Assembly (NCBI GenBank): GCA_033762595.1
Contig: JANRLM010000020.1
Span: 1 to 35,290 of the forward strand
Direction of reading: 5' to 3'
Length of the DNA stretch: 35,290 nucleotides
Origin: Rickettsiales bacterium
GTDB lineage: Bacteria > Pseudomonadota > Alphaproteobacteria > Rickettsiales > UBA8987
Position numbers and translations under genes: made by a program. This document shows, piece after piece, positions 17,260 to 28,425 of the stretch. Numbering within the stretch: the stretch's first letter is position 1; every line of letters starts with the position of its first letter. Under the pieces are notes generated by a model. That model did not search any database. It had not been told where the DNA came from and was given only the letters and a program-made list of their open reading frames with translations.

Positions 17260-17567
17260 TATTGGTAGTTGGTAATTGGTTTTTTATTAGCTGGTATGGT
17301 GATATTATAAAATATTAAAGTTAAAAATATCTCTCCCCTTTTAAGTTTAGAGAATAAAAGAAAAAATTCCTCCCCCTGCTTGCGGGGGGAGGTTAGGAGG
17401 GGGGCTTTTCAAAGCTCGTTAACAATTAATGCCCCCACCCCAACCCTCCCCCGTAAACGGGAGAGGGGGGTATTTACCTCCCATCTCCCCTTAAAAGGAG
17501 GGGAATTAAATTGTTTCTTTATCTTATCTTTAATTACCCTTACTACACCAACTACCAACTACCAACT
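17260..17567. repeat. Gene-free repeat island bounded by heptamer inverted repeats
   Basis: The 353 bases between the orphan gene and murA hold no gene. The left arm (17260-17280) is three heptamers TATTGGT/AGTTGGT/AATTGGT; the right arm (17547-17567) is three exact ACCAACT copies, so the arms are reverse complements with two mismatches. Between them lie AT-rich sequence and a cluster of GC-rich hairpins. The right arm ends 16 bases before the murA ATG, the same placement as the heptamer element before the aminotransferase gene. The open frame across the island gives the low-complexity peptide PTPTLPRKRERG, a familiar mistranslation of this repeat type. Confidence 0.8.
17369..17503. repeat. 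Cluster of GC-rich REP-like hairpins
   Basis: Hairpin one: CCTCCCCC (17369-17376) pairs with GGGGGAGG (17385-17392). Hairpin two: CCCTCCCCCGT / ACGGGAGAGGG centred near 17455. A third imperfect stem, CCTT-AA-AAGG with flanking C-rich/G-rich arms, lies at 17485-17503. In addition, AGGTTAGGAGGGGGGC (17390-17405) is nearly complementary to GCCCCCACCCCAACCCT (17431-17447), so the first two hairpins form part of a larger palindrome. They stand out sharply from the A+T-rich surroundings and resemble dispersed palindromic repeats common in proteobacterial intergenic DNA. Confidence 0.8.
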
Positions 17568-17583
17568 TCCAACAACTAAAAAT

Positions 17584-18846
17584 ATGGATATTCTTAAAAT
17601 ACAAGGTGGGGCAAGGCTTAAGGGCAAGGTTAAAATCGCTGGCTCAAAAAATTCTGCACTGCCAATTATAGCCTCTGCACTCACAACAGATAAGGAAATC
17701 AGCCTTTCTAATGTTCCAAACCTCTCTGATATCCAAACTATGATTGAGCTTCTGCAAGATATGGGGGCTGATGTTAATTTTGACGCTAAGAAAAATCAGA
17801 TGCAAATCAAGGCTTCCAAGCTCAAATCTGTGCGTGCGGAATATGAAATTGTGAAAAAAATGCGAGCCTCTGTTATCGTTCTTGGAGGCCTCGTCGCAAG
17901 ATATGGCAAGGCAGAAGTTTCTCTACCGGGTGGCTGTGCCATTGGTGCAAGGCCGATAAATTATCATTTAATGGCACTTGAAAAACTCGGTGCGAAAATT
18001 GAGCTTGAAAATGGCTATGTTAAAGCAAGCGTAAAAGGCAGGCTTAAAGGTGCTGAGATTGATTTTCCTAAAGTTTCTGTGGGGGCAACTGAAAATACTA
18101 TAATCGCGGCGAGTTTGGCGAAAGGCTTAACCATCATCAATAACCCAGCAAGAGAGCCGGAAATCGTGGATTTAGCAAATATTCTAAATTCAATGGGAGC
18201 AAAAATCTCTGGTGCTGGTACTAGCCGAATTGAAATTGAAGGCGTTGAGGATTTACAAGGCACTAATCACAAAATTATCCCAGATAGAATTGAAGCTGGC
18301 ACTTTTGCAGCCGCAAGTGCATTAACCGCTGGTGAGGTTGAAATTACTGGTATTAACCCTGAAATGCTAAATTCTTCCCTCAAAGTTTTTGAGGAAATGG
18401 GCTGTGAAATTATCCGCCATAAAAATTCTTTTTCAGTAAATTCACCAAAAAAACTAAAGCCAGCTAATGTTGCAACTGAGGCATTTCCAGGCTTTCCAAC
18501 TGATATGCAAGCTCAAATTACAACAATGATGTGCATCGCAGATGGCATTTCAACAATGGAAGAAAATATCTTTGAAAACCGCTTTATGCATGTGCCAGAG
18601 CTTCAAAGAATGGGTGCGAATATTGAGGTTTCGGGCAATATGCTAAAAATTAAAGGTATTGATAAATTCACGAGCGCTGAAGTTATGGCAACTGATTTAA
18701 GAGCCTCAGTTTCCTTGATTTTAGCGGGCTTCAACGCAAAAGGCATCACTAGCATCAGCCGTGTTTATCACCTTGATAGGGGCTATGAAAAAATTGAGGA
18801 AAAATTTGAAATTCTCGGTGGCAAAATCTGGCGTGAGAAGGAGTAG
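17584..18846 (+). CDS. murA: UDP-N-acetylglucosamine 1-carboxyvinyltransferase
   Basis: First committed step of peptidoglycan synthesis: transfers enolpyruvate from PEP to UDP-GlcNAc in the cytosol. From ATG 17584 the protein is 420 aa, the usual length. Motifs: IAGSKNSALP (18-27) with the substrate lysine and asparagine; LPGGCAIGARP (114-124) with the catalytic C118, the residue alkylated by fosfomycin; and the C-terminal ATDLRASVSLILAGF. The frame stays open 204 bases upstream, but that stretch is translated repeat and has no family homology, so this start is chosen. The leader is the repeat island, so transcription must begin in or cross it. The stop lies four bases from the convergent coaBC stop. 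Confidence 0.97.
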   Translation: MDILKIQGGARLKGKVKIAGSKNSALPIIASALTTDKEISLSNVPNLSDIQTMIELLQDMGADVNFDAKKNQMQIKASKLKSVRAEYEIVKKMRASVIVLGGLVARYGKAEVSLPGGCAIGARPINYHLMALEKLGAKIELENGYVKASVKGRLKGAEIDFPKVSVGATENTIIAASLAKGLTIINNPAREPEIVDLANILNSMGAKISGAGTSRIEIEGVEDLQGTNHKIIPDRIEAGTFAAASALTAGEVEITGINPEMLNSSLKVFEEMGCEIIRHKNSFSVNSPKKLKPANVATEAFPGFPTDMQAQITTMMCIADGISTMEENIFENRFMHVPELQRMGANIEVSGNMLKIKGIDKFTSAEVMATDLRASVSLILAGFNAKGITSISRVYHLDRGYEKIEEKFEILGGKIWREKE

Positions 18847-18850
18847 TAGG

Positions 18851-20065
18851 CTAAATAATTTTTTCCAAATAATCTGCAATGTTTTCTGCGATTTCTAGTT
18901 TTGATTTATTATTAATCTCTTGCATTTTGTCGTTTTTATTGAATATCTGAACCGAATTATAATCAGAACCAAAAACACTTTTTCCATTTTGCATAATCTG
19001 ATTTGCAATTATTATATCACAATTTTTACTCTTTAATTTTTGCTTGGCATTTTGAGTAAGGTTTTCAGATTCCGCGCAAAAACCTATAACAATTTCAGGG
19101 CGATTTCTTTTGAGATTTGCAATTTCCTTTAGAATATCAGGGGTTTTAACGAACTTGAGATTTAATTCATTAAGATTTTCCTTCTTAATTTTTTGCGAAT
19201 TTTTTTGTGAAATCTTCCAATCTGCAACCGCAGAAGCAAAAATCGCAATATCACAAGGAAGAGAATTCTTGCAAGCTGAGAGCATTTCATCAGCTGATTT
19301 TACTTTAATAAAATTAATATTTTTTGGCGGAGAAATTTTTGCTTCACCTGAAATGAGTGTAACTTCTGCACCTCTTTTTTGCAATGCTTCCGCAATAAAA
19401 TAACCCTGCTTGCCAGAGGAATAATTTGAGATAAACCTCACTGGATCAATCTCTTCAATGGTTGCACCTGCCGTTACTAAAATTCTTTTGCCTTTGAATT
19501 TGCTATTTTTTAGAGTTTTTTTTTGAGCAGTAATTTTGCTTATAATATAATTAATTTCAGCCATTTTTCCAGCTCCTTCTTCACCGCAAGCAAGCACACC
19601 AGAAATTGGTTCAATAATTTCAAAGCCCCATTTTTTGAGCTTAGATAAATTTTCTTGCGTTGCTGGATATTCAAGCATTTTGGTATTCATAGCCGGTGCT
19701 AGAAATATTTTTTTGTCACATGCAACACAAATTGTTGAGGCTAAATCATCGCAAAAACCATTCGCAAGTTTTGCAATAAAATCAGCAGTAGCAGGGGCAA
19801 CTAAAATTATATCATTCTTTCTAGAAAGACTGATATGAGCCATTTCCAGCACTTCATTTTCATTATTATGGCTAGAATTTGCCTCAAACATTTCTTGATA
19901 AACTATATTCTCAGAAAGATAAGCAAGCGAGGTTTTTGTAACAAAATATTCTGCTGATTTCGTTAAAACGCAAGTAATATTATGACCTTGTTTTTTAAGC
20001 TCTCTAACAAGTTCAGGCGTTTTAACCGCGGCGATACTTCCAGTTATGATAAGTAGAATATTCAC
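18851..20065 (-). CDS. coaBC: Bifunctional phosphopantothenoylcysteine decarboxylase / phosphopantothenate--cysteine ligase
   Basis: Two consecutive steps of coenzyme A synthesis. N-terminal CoaC flavoprotein domain: LLIITGSIAAVKTPEL (4-19), H77 in AHISL, PAMN (124-127) and substrate-lid C160 in ACGEEGAGKMAE. C-terminal CoaB domain starts about residue 190 with GKRILVTAGATIEEIDPVRF and ISNYSSGKQG. GTG 20065 is chosen because it gives the family-typical start MNILLIITGSIAA and lies one base past the secG stop; a TTG at 20086 inside secG would add seven residues. Total 404 aa is normal. Its operon position behind secG implies coupled translation. With panD 0.5 kb away, part of the pantothenate/CoA route is clustered here. 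Confidence 0.95.
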   Translation of the reverse strand: MNILLIITGSIAAVKTPELVRELKKQGHNITCVLTKSAEYFVTKTSLAYLSENIVYQEMFEANSSHNNENEVLEMAHISLSRKNDIILVAPATADFIAKLANGFCDDLASTICVACDKKIFLAPAMNTKMLEYPATQENLSKLKKWGFEIIEPISGVLACGEEGAGKMAEINYIISKITAQKKTLKNSKFKGKRILVTAGATIEEIDPVRFISNYSSGKQGYFIAEALQKRGAEVTLISGEAKISPPKNINFIKVKSADEMLSACKNSLPCDIAIFASAVADWKISQKNSQKIKKENLNELNLKFVKTPDILKEIANLKRNRPEIVIGFCAESENLTQNAKQKLKSKNCDIIIANQIMQNGKSVFGSDYNSVQIFNKNDKMQEINNKSKLEIAENIADYLEKII

Positions 20066-20066
20066 A

Positions 20067-20474
20067 TTATTCTGAAATTGGAACAACTGAATTATCTTCT
20101 GATTTTTCTTCTATATCAGATTTTAATTCTTTGGCTTTTTTAGAAGAAGATTGTTTTGCATCATCTTTTTTAGAAATAATTTCTTCAGTTTTTTTAGATT
20201 TTTCTTGAGTAACTTCTTTAGATTTTAACTTTTTAATAATGCTTCCACCCCTTTCTTCGTGAGAGGCAATATAAGCCAAAACTAGGCTGTTCACGATGAA
20301 GATTGTCGCTAAAATAGCAGTAATTCTTGTAAATAAATTCGCTTGCGCTCTGCCAGAAAGAAAAGCTGAAGGTGATGACGCACCAGTGAAGCCATCAGAG
20401 CTGGTTTTCTGAACCAAAATAACCGCTACCAAACCAACAACTGATAGAATTTGTAAAACGAGTAATGCTTGCAT
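20067..20474 (-). CDS. secG: Protein translocase subunit SecG with long charged tail
   Basis: Small auxiliary subunit of the SecYEG channel in the inner membrane. Two hydrophobic segments (about 3-22 and 49-70) enclose the conserved loop VILVQKTSSDGFTGASS and the AFLSGRAQANLFTRITAILA motif. After the second segment a tail of about 65 residues, rich in Lys, Glu and Ser, extends the protein to 135 aa; such tails vary among proteobacteria. First gene of an operon with coaBC; divergent from panD across a 128-base gap containing an inverted repeat. Confidence 0.93.
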   Translation of the reverse strand: MQALLVLQILSVVGLVAVILVQKTSSDGFTGASSPSAFLSGRAQANLFTRITAILATIFIVNSLVLAYIASHEERGGSIIKKLKSKEVTQEKSKKTEEIISKKDDAKQSSSKKAKELKSDIEEKSEDNSVVPISE

Positions 20475-20527
20475 TTAAGTAAATTTTAATTGGTTTATTG
20501 CCAGTTTGTAACAATATTTTAGAAAAC

Positions 20528-20548
20528 TTCAAGCAATATACGCTTGAA
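20528..20548. promoter_or_regulatory. Inverted repeat between the divergent secG and panD genes
   Basis: TTCAAGC (20528-20534) and GCTTGAA (20542-20548) are perfect 7-bp arms around a 7-base AT-rich spacer. Each arm contains TTGAA on the outward-reading strand, resembling a -35 for each gene (minus: TTGAAG then TACAAA after 16 bases; plus: TTGAAT then TATTAA after 14). It could be a shared operator or simply back-to-back -35 boxes. Confidence 0.4.
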
Positions 20549-20602
20549 TAATTTTCACTTTCCTATTAAAAGCCAGCTTTACAAATAATTTTACATAGAA
20601 AA

Positions 20603-20959
20603 ATGATTGTAAATTTTCTTAAATCTAAAATCCACAGGGCAACCGTTACTGATTGCAATTTACATTATGAGGGTTCTATTGGTATTGATGAAGGCTTGAT
20701 GCGTGAGGTTGGTCTTTCTCATTGGGAGCAAGTTGATGTTTATAACATAACAAACGGGGAAAGGCTTACAACATATGCTATCCCAGAGCCAGAGGGAAGT
20801 GGAGTGATTTCAATTCGTGGTTCAGCCGCTCACAAAGCCAATATCGGCGATTTAATTATCATCTGTTCTTACTGCGGAATTGATAGCTTGCAAATTTCAA
20901 AACATAAACCTAGTGTGGTTTTAGTAGACGAAAAAAACAAGGTTAAAAGAAAGAGTTAA
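20603..20959 (+). CDS. panD: Aspartate 1-decarboxylase precursor
   Basis: Makes beta-alanine from L-aspartate for pantothenate and CoA. It is a pyruvoyl enzyme made by self-cleavage between G24 and S25, and both are present in LHYEGSIGID (20-29). Other active-site residues are visible: K9, R54 and Y58 (NGERLTTY), and the GSAAHKANIGDLIII stretch. The 118-aa length is typical. Cytosolic. Divergent from secG-coaBC, so two CoA-route genes sit close together. The accessory cassette follows 122 bases downstream on the same strand. Confidence 0.96.
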   Translation: MIVNFLKSKIHRATVTDCNLHYEGSIGIDEGLMREVGLSHWEQVDVYNITNGERLTTYAIPEPEGSGVISIRGSAAHKANIGDLIIICSYCGIDSLQISKHKPSVVLVDEKNKVKRKS

Positions 20960-21081
20960 ATTTACGCAACTGAATAAGTTAAATACTTCTCAAATTGTTA
21001 TTTTTAACAGTTATGTAGATTTAATTTAATTATTCTGTTATAAGGAATTAAACTAAATTTTATTACTCGTTTAGATTTTCT

Positions 21082-21804
21082 ATGGCAAAAAAAACAAGTA
21101 GCTATAATAAGCCACCAATTTTAGAGGCTATTATTAAAATAGCTTATATTCCTTCTGGTAAAAGCTTTGATTTTGATAAATTGCCTAAAGCTTTATCAAA
21201 AGATTTTCCAGTAAAAAGAGAGCTAATAAAAGATACTCTGGAATATCAAATAAATGAGAGTAAGTCATCGGTTTCTAACTCTAGAATAAAGGAGGGATTT
21301 GAATTTTTAAGTCTTGATGGCAATAAAATTATCAGACTTACAACTGATTACGCATCTTACCACATAAAAGAAAATTACAAAGATTGGGATAATTTTTATA
21401 AAATTTTTGAGGAAATAATTTTATATATATTTAAGAAAAGTAAATTCAAAACTAACTCCCTATCAGTTAGGTATATTAATAGAATTGATATACCAAAAAT
21501 CTCTTTTGAGATGTCTGAATATTTCAAGCTATACCCAAATTTTTATAAAAAATTCATTATGAATTCTTTTTTTACTCAGATTCAGTTAAGTTTATCTCAA
21601 GACACTCTATGTATAGTAAATCAAGCAGTTACACAACCAATTAAAGCAGGTTTTACATCCTTAATATTAGATTTAGACTTGATAAAAACAAAGGAGCTAG
21701 ATGATAAAGGTGATATCGAGAGAGCATTCTTGCAATTAAGAAAATCAAAGAATGAAATATTTGAATTATCAATAACTGATAAAACAAGGGAATTATTTTT
21801 ATGA
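21082..21804 (+). CDS. TIGR04255-like protein, first gene of an accessory cassette
   Basis: A 240-aa protein that fits the sporadically distributed, uncharacterised TIGR04255 family: the early YNKPPILEAIIKIAY (8-22), a central YHIKENYKDWDNFYKIFEEI (93-112), then the diagnostic LSVRYINRIDIP (127-138), and a C-terminal KNEIFELSITDKTRELF. No membrane segment or signal peptide. No function is established for the family to my knowledge. All arginines I read are AGA/AGG, in contrast to the flanking panD and glyS, suggesting acquisition. The stop overlaps the next start by four bases (ATGA), so the products are probably made in proportion. No clear promoter or Shine-Dalgarno is visible before the ATG. 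Confidence 0.75.
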   Translation: MAKKTSSYNKPPILEAIIKIAYIPSGKSFDFDKLPKALSKDFPVKRELIKDTLEYQINESKSSVSNSRIKEGFEFLSLDGNKIIRLTTDYASYHIKENYKDWDNFYKIFEEIILYIFKKSKFKTNSLSVRYINRIDIPKISFEMSEYFKLYPNFYKKFIMNSFFTQIQLSLSQDTLCIVNQAVTQPIKAGFTSLILDLDLIKTKELDDKGDIERAFLQLRKSKNEIFELSITDKTRELFL

Positions 21805-22274
21805 AAACTTTTTCTAGAAAATTAGAGATTATACCAGAAAATATTGGCGAAGGTTGTATATATTATAAGTTTGCAAGTGCTTCTCATGATTCTTTTAAGG
21901 GGCTGGATAAAGTTGCAAACAATCAAATAAAAGAAACTAAATCTTTGTTTCTTCAATCTTTAGAAAAGGCAAACGCTAGACAAAAGTATAAAATAGATAA
22001 ATCAATAATGGCAAAGTCTAGAGATTTAATTTTTGATCTTATTGCTTATTGTCATTCTAATGGATTCTCATATAGAAAGCCCTTCGTTTCATTTGATCCT
22101 GATGATAATTGCATGATAATTGAGTGGCATAATACTGGTAAAATATCCGTAATAAATGTTAATAAAAATGAAAATTTTTATTTCATAGCCCATGCTAATT
22201 CAATTAGTAAAAGTTTAGATGGAAATTTTAGAAAAAAAATAGATTTTTACAATTTTTGTAGCAATGCATTCTGA
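21801..22274 (+). CDS. Uncharacterised protein, second gene of the accessory cassette
   Basis: A 157-aa soluble protein that I cannot name. The N-terminal half is helical and charged (NNQIKETKSLFLQSLEKAN); the C-terminal half is strand-rich, with SYRKPFVSFDPDDNCMIIEW (91-110) followed by GKISVINVNKNENFYFIA. A P-x-(V/I)-x-x-x-x-D/G-x-(I/V)-x-(I/L)-E-W layout recurs in small hypothetical proteins found near antitoxin- or defence-like genes; I recall the pattern but not a family name. It overlaps the TIGR04255-like gene by four bases and the next gene by one base. Arginine codons are again AGA. Confidence 0.7.
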   Translation: MKTFSRKLEIIPENIGEGCIYYKFASASHDSFKGLDKVANNQIKETKSLFLQSLEKANARQKYKIDKSIMAKSRDLIFDLIAYCHSNGFSYRKPFVSFDPDDNCMIIEWHNTGKISVINVNKNENFYFIAHANSISKSLDGNFRKKIDFYNFCSNAF

Positions 22275-22729
22275 TGAAAAAAGAAACAGATAAAATCACC
22301 GATGATGAAGTTTTTTATCGTTCAATTCGCCCTGAGTGGATTATAAAAGATGGGGAAAAATTCAAGCTACTTTCTAGAGCATTTAGTGATCCATTCGAAG
22401 AGCCATCAGTTGATAGAGAGGCCCTTATTGAGGTAAATAAAAGATTTGGAAGTAATAGGCCAAAATCAATTTTGTATAATAAAAAACATATAGCTCTAGC
22501 ACAAATTACCGCTGAACAAATCAGAAGAAAGCTTGATGGATTAACAGAATCCCTTGAGGTTATTCCTAGACCATCAAAAAACAAAAAAGAGCATTGTCAA
22601 ATTGAAGCAAAGCCAAAGCCTAGTAAAAATAGGTTTAATGAAAAAATAAGAGCAATTTTATCTATGAGGGCAAATGAAAATGAAATTTTTGTTCTTAAGG
22701 AATTTGAAAATTCAGTCAGAAAAGAATAA
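22274..22729 (+). CDS. Uncharacterised protein, third gene of the accessory cassette
   Basis: A 151-aa soluble, strongly charged protein. The first 60 residues, DDEVFYRSIRPEWII then LSRAFSDPFEEPSVDREALI, follow a pattern seen in many unannotated bacterial proteins (Y-R-x-I-x-P-x-W ... S-x-A-F-x-D ... S-V-D); the function is unknown to me. The C-terminal half is Lys-rich and may be disordered (SLEVIPRPSKNKKEHCQIEAK). Its ATG shares one base with the previous stop (TGATG), typical of translational reinitiation. glyS follows after 50 bases. Most arginines are AGA/AGG; the first two are CGT and CGC. Confidence 0.7.
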   Translation: MKKETDKITDDEVFYRSIRPEWIIKDGEKFKLLSRAFSDPFEEPSVDREALIEVNKRFGSNRPKSILYNKKHIALAQITAEQIRRKLDGLTESLEVIPRPSKNKKEHCQIEAKPKPSKNRFNEKIRAILSMRANENEIFVLKEFENSVRKE

Positions 22730-22779
22730 TCATTGTAAAATCTAACTCTATAATATAGTTATAGCAAAAAAATCACAAA

Positions 22780-26126
<3,347 letters not shown>

Positions 26127-26239
26127 CTAAAATTAGTCAACAGGCTTAAATATAATGATTGCAAATCTAAGGCAAGAAATTTATTCTTTTGTATGGTTAT
26201 GTAGGGGCATAAGTTTTTTTGATGTTTCAAAAATGAGGC

Positions 26240-26267
26240 TTGAAACTAAAAATAAAATTACTATAAG
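26240..26267 (+). promoter_or_regulatory. tRNA-Gln promoter
   Basis: TTGAAA (26240-26245), 16-base spacer, TATAAG (26262-26267). The predicted start near 26274 gives a 14-base leader before the tRNA. It probably also serves pth-murE-murF, which follow on the same strand. Confidence 0.6.
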
Positions 26268-26287
26268 CTAAACTCCGATTACAATAT

Positions 26288-26362
26288 TGGGGTATAGCCA
26301 AGCGGTAAGGCATCGGTTTTTGGTACCGACATCCCTAGGTTCGAATCCTAGTACCCCAGCCA
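26288..26362 (+). tRNA. tRNA-Gln (anticodon UUG)
   Basis: The 7-bp acceptor stem TGGGGTA (26288-26294) pairs with TACCCCA (26352-26358), followed by discriminator G and an encoded CCA (26360-26362). The anticodon stem TCGGT/ACCGA encloses the loop TTTTGGT with anticodon TTG (UUG), reading CAA and by wobble CAG. The T-arm is CTAGG-TTCGAAT-CCTAG. D-arm region GCC...GGC is normal. In most alphaproteobacteria Gln-tRNA is made through GatCAB, so this tRNA would first be charged with Glu; that is family knowledge. Confidence 0.96.
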
Positions 26363-26393
26363 AATAATTTCAACCCTATCAAAAATACTTAAA

Positions 26394-26954
26394 ATGATAA
26401 TTGTTGGGCTTGGAAATTTCGGTGAAAAATATAATAAAACCAGACATAATATTGGTTTTGAAATCTGCCATCAACTAGCTTCTGATTATAATCTTCCGAG
26501 TTTTACTAAAAAATTTCATAGTTTATTTACGCAAGGAAAAATTGCGGAGAAAAATATCAAAATGATTTTACCGCAAACTTATATGAATAATAGTGGGCTT
26601 GCGGTGCAGGAAATCTGCCATTTTTACAAAGAGCATATTTCAAATGTGATTGTTATTCACGATGATTTAGATTTGGAATTCGCCAAAATAAAAATAAAAA
26701 TCGCTGGTGGAAGTGGCGGGCATAATGGCTTGAAATCTATAGATAATCTAGCCGGCATTGATTATAAAAGAATCCGTATTGGCATAGGCAAACCACTCCT
26801 TAAAGCTCAAGTCCATGATTATGTTCTGAGTAAATTTACTGATGATGAGCAGAAAATTATTGATAATAAAATAAAATTAGTCTCTGATTTATTTCCGTTG
26901 ATTTTACAAAATAAAGATGGTTTGTTTCTCACTAAATATTCGGAAAAAATTTAA
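26394..26954 (+). CDS. pth: Peptidyl-tRNA hydrolase
   Basis: Releases peptides from prematurely dropped peptidyl-tRNA. The 186-aa protein has GLGNFGEKYNKTRHNIGF (5-22) with catalytic H18, PQTYMNNSG (60-68) with the substrate asparagine, HDDLDL (89-94) with the acidic partner D90, and GGSGGHNGLKSI (105-116). It lies 31 bases after the tRNA-Gln, so it is likely on the same primary transcript, and its TAA directly abuts the GTG of murE. Confidence 0.96.
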   Translation: MIIVGLGNFGEKYNKTRHNIGFEICHQLASDYNLPSFTKKFHSLFTQGKIAEKNIKMILPQTYMNNSGLAVQEICHFYKEHISNVIVIHDDLDLEFAKIKIKIAGGSGGHNGLKSIDNLAGIDYKRIRIGIGKPLLKAQVHDYVLSKFTDDEQKIIDNKIKLVSDLFPLILQNKDGLFLTKYSEKI

Positions 26955-28421
26955 GTGAAATTTTCGCAATTTACATATCAGTTAGACGATGTTCAAATTC
27001 TTTTTAAGAGAGATTTTGATATTTCTTCGCTAATTTCTGATTCCAGAAAAACTACAGAAAACTCAATTTTTTTTGCCTTAAAAGGGCAGAATTTTAATGG
27101 TGAAGATTTTATCCATTCCGCCATAGAAAAAGGTTCGAAAGCAATTATTACTTATGAAAATTTTGCGATTGACCCAAAATATAAAGATATTTCTTTCATC
27201 AAAACTAAAGATGTAAATGAGTTGCTAAATCGTGCGGTTCAAGTTTTTTATAGATATAAAATTCCTGAAAAAATTTATGGTGTAACTGGCACAAATGGCA
27301 AAACTTCAGTTGCAAATTTTACAGCTAATATTCTTGCTAAACTTGGCGTAAAATCAGCTTCTATCGGAACTCTAGGAACACTAATTGATGGTGATTTTGA
27401 AAAAATATTTTCTGATAGTGGAATGACAACTCCGGATATTTTAACCTTATTTGAAAATCTCAAAGAATTAAAAAATCAAAATATAAATGAAATTGTTATG
27501 GAGGCCTCAAGCCATGGGCTTTTTTTGGAAAGGCTTGGCTTTATAAAATTTCTAACTGCAGGCTTTACAAATTTTTCGCAAGATCATTTGGATTTTCACA
27601 AAACAATGGAGGAATATTTTGCCGCAAAAATGCTGATTTTTACTAAGCATTTATCGCAAAATGGGGTTGCGATTGTGAATTCAGATATAGAAGAATTTGA
27701 AAAAATTAAAAATATTTGTGAAAAAAATAATAAAAAACTTTTTTCTTTTGGCAAAAAATCAAGCGATTTGAAGATAAAAAACATCGCACTTAATGAAAGC
27801 GGAATTGAACTAGAATTACAAAATAAAGAAATTTCTAAAACCATTAAAACCAATCTAATTGGGCGGTTTCAAGGTTATAATTTGGCTTGCACTATTGCTA
27901 TGCTAATAAATAATAATTATGATTTTTCTGAAATTTGTGAGGCCTCGCAAAATATAAAATCGGTTAAGGGGAGAATGGAATTAATCCCACTCTTAAATGG
28001 CAAGGCGAAGGCGGTGATTGATTATGCTCATACCCCTGATGCGCTTGAAAAAGCTATAATTTCCTGCCGTGAACAAACTTCTGGAAAACTAATCACGCTC
28101 TTTGGTTGTGGGGGTGATAGAGATAAAACTAAAAGGCCTTTGATGGGTGAAATCTCAAGCAAATTATCTGATATTACCATTGTTACAGATGACAACCCAA
28201 GAACAGAAAATGCAAGTATTATCCGCAAAGAAATAATTTCTACTTGCCCAAATGCGATTGAAATTGAGAATAGAGAAATTGCTATCAAAAAAGGTTTGGA
28301 GATGCTAAAACCTTCAGATTGCTTGCTTATCGCAGGTAAAGGCCACGAAAATTATCAGATAATCGGTAAGGAAAAATTTCACTTTAGTGATTTTGAAATA
28401 GTAAAAAAATTTTTACCATAA
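26955..28421 (+). CDS. murE: UDP-MurNAc-L-Ala-D-Glu:meso-diaminopimelate ligase
   Basis: Adds the third residue of the peptidoglycan stem peptide, in the cytosol with ATP. The 488-aa protein carries the Mur-ligase P-loop GVTGTNGKTS (109-118), EASSHGL (183-189), SVKGRMELIP (336-345), IDYAHTPDAL and DNPR (413-416), the motif that marks meso-DAP rather than lysine specificity. The start is GTG, immediately after the pth stop (TAA|GTG), so translation is coupled. murF follows after four bases. Here murE-murF travels with pth, away from the rest of the usual division/cell-wall cluster. Confidence 0.97.
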   Translation: MKFSQFTYQLDDVQILFKRDFDISSLISDSRKTTENSIFFALKGQNFNGEDFIHSAIEKGSKAIITYENFAIDPKYKDISFIKTKDVNELLNRAVQVFYRYKIPEKIYGVTGTNGKTSVANFTANILAKLGVKSASIGTLGTLIDGDFEKIFSDSGMTTPDILTLFENLKELKNQNINEIVMEASSHGLFLERLGFIKFLTAGFTNFSQDHLDFHKTMEEYFAAKMLIFTKHLSQNGVAIVNSDIEEFEKIKNICEKNNKKLFSFGKKSSDLKIKNIALNESGIELELQNKEISKTIKTNLIGRFQGYNLACTIAMLINNNYDFSEICEASQNIKSVKGRMELIPLLNGKAKAVIDYAHTPDALEKAIISCREQTSGKLITLFGCGGDRDKTKRPLMGEISSKLSDITIVTDDNPRTENASIIRKEIISTCPNAIEIENREIAIKKGLEMLKPSDCLLIAGKGHENYQIIGKEKFHFSDFEIVKKFLP

Positions 28422-28425
28422 AAAT

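Noticed and set aside
17380-17583. 68-codon N-terminal extension of murA
   Set aside because: It translates the GC-rich repeat island (PTPTLPRKRERG and similar); MurA of normal length starts at ATG 17584.
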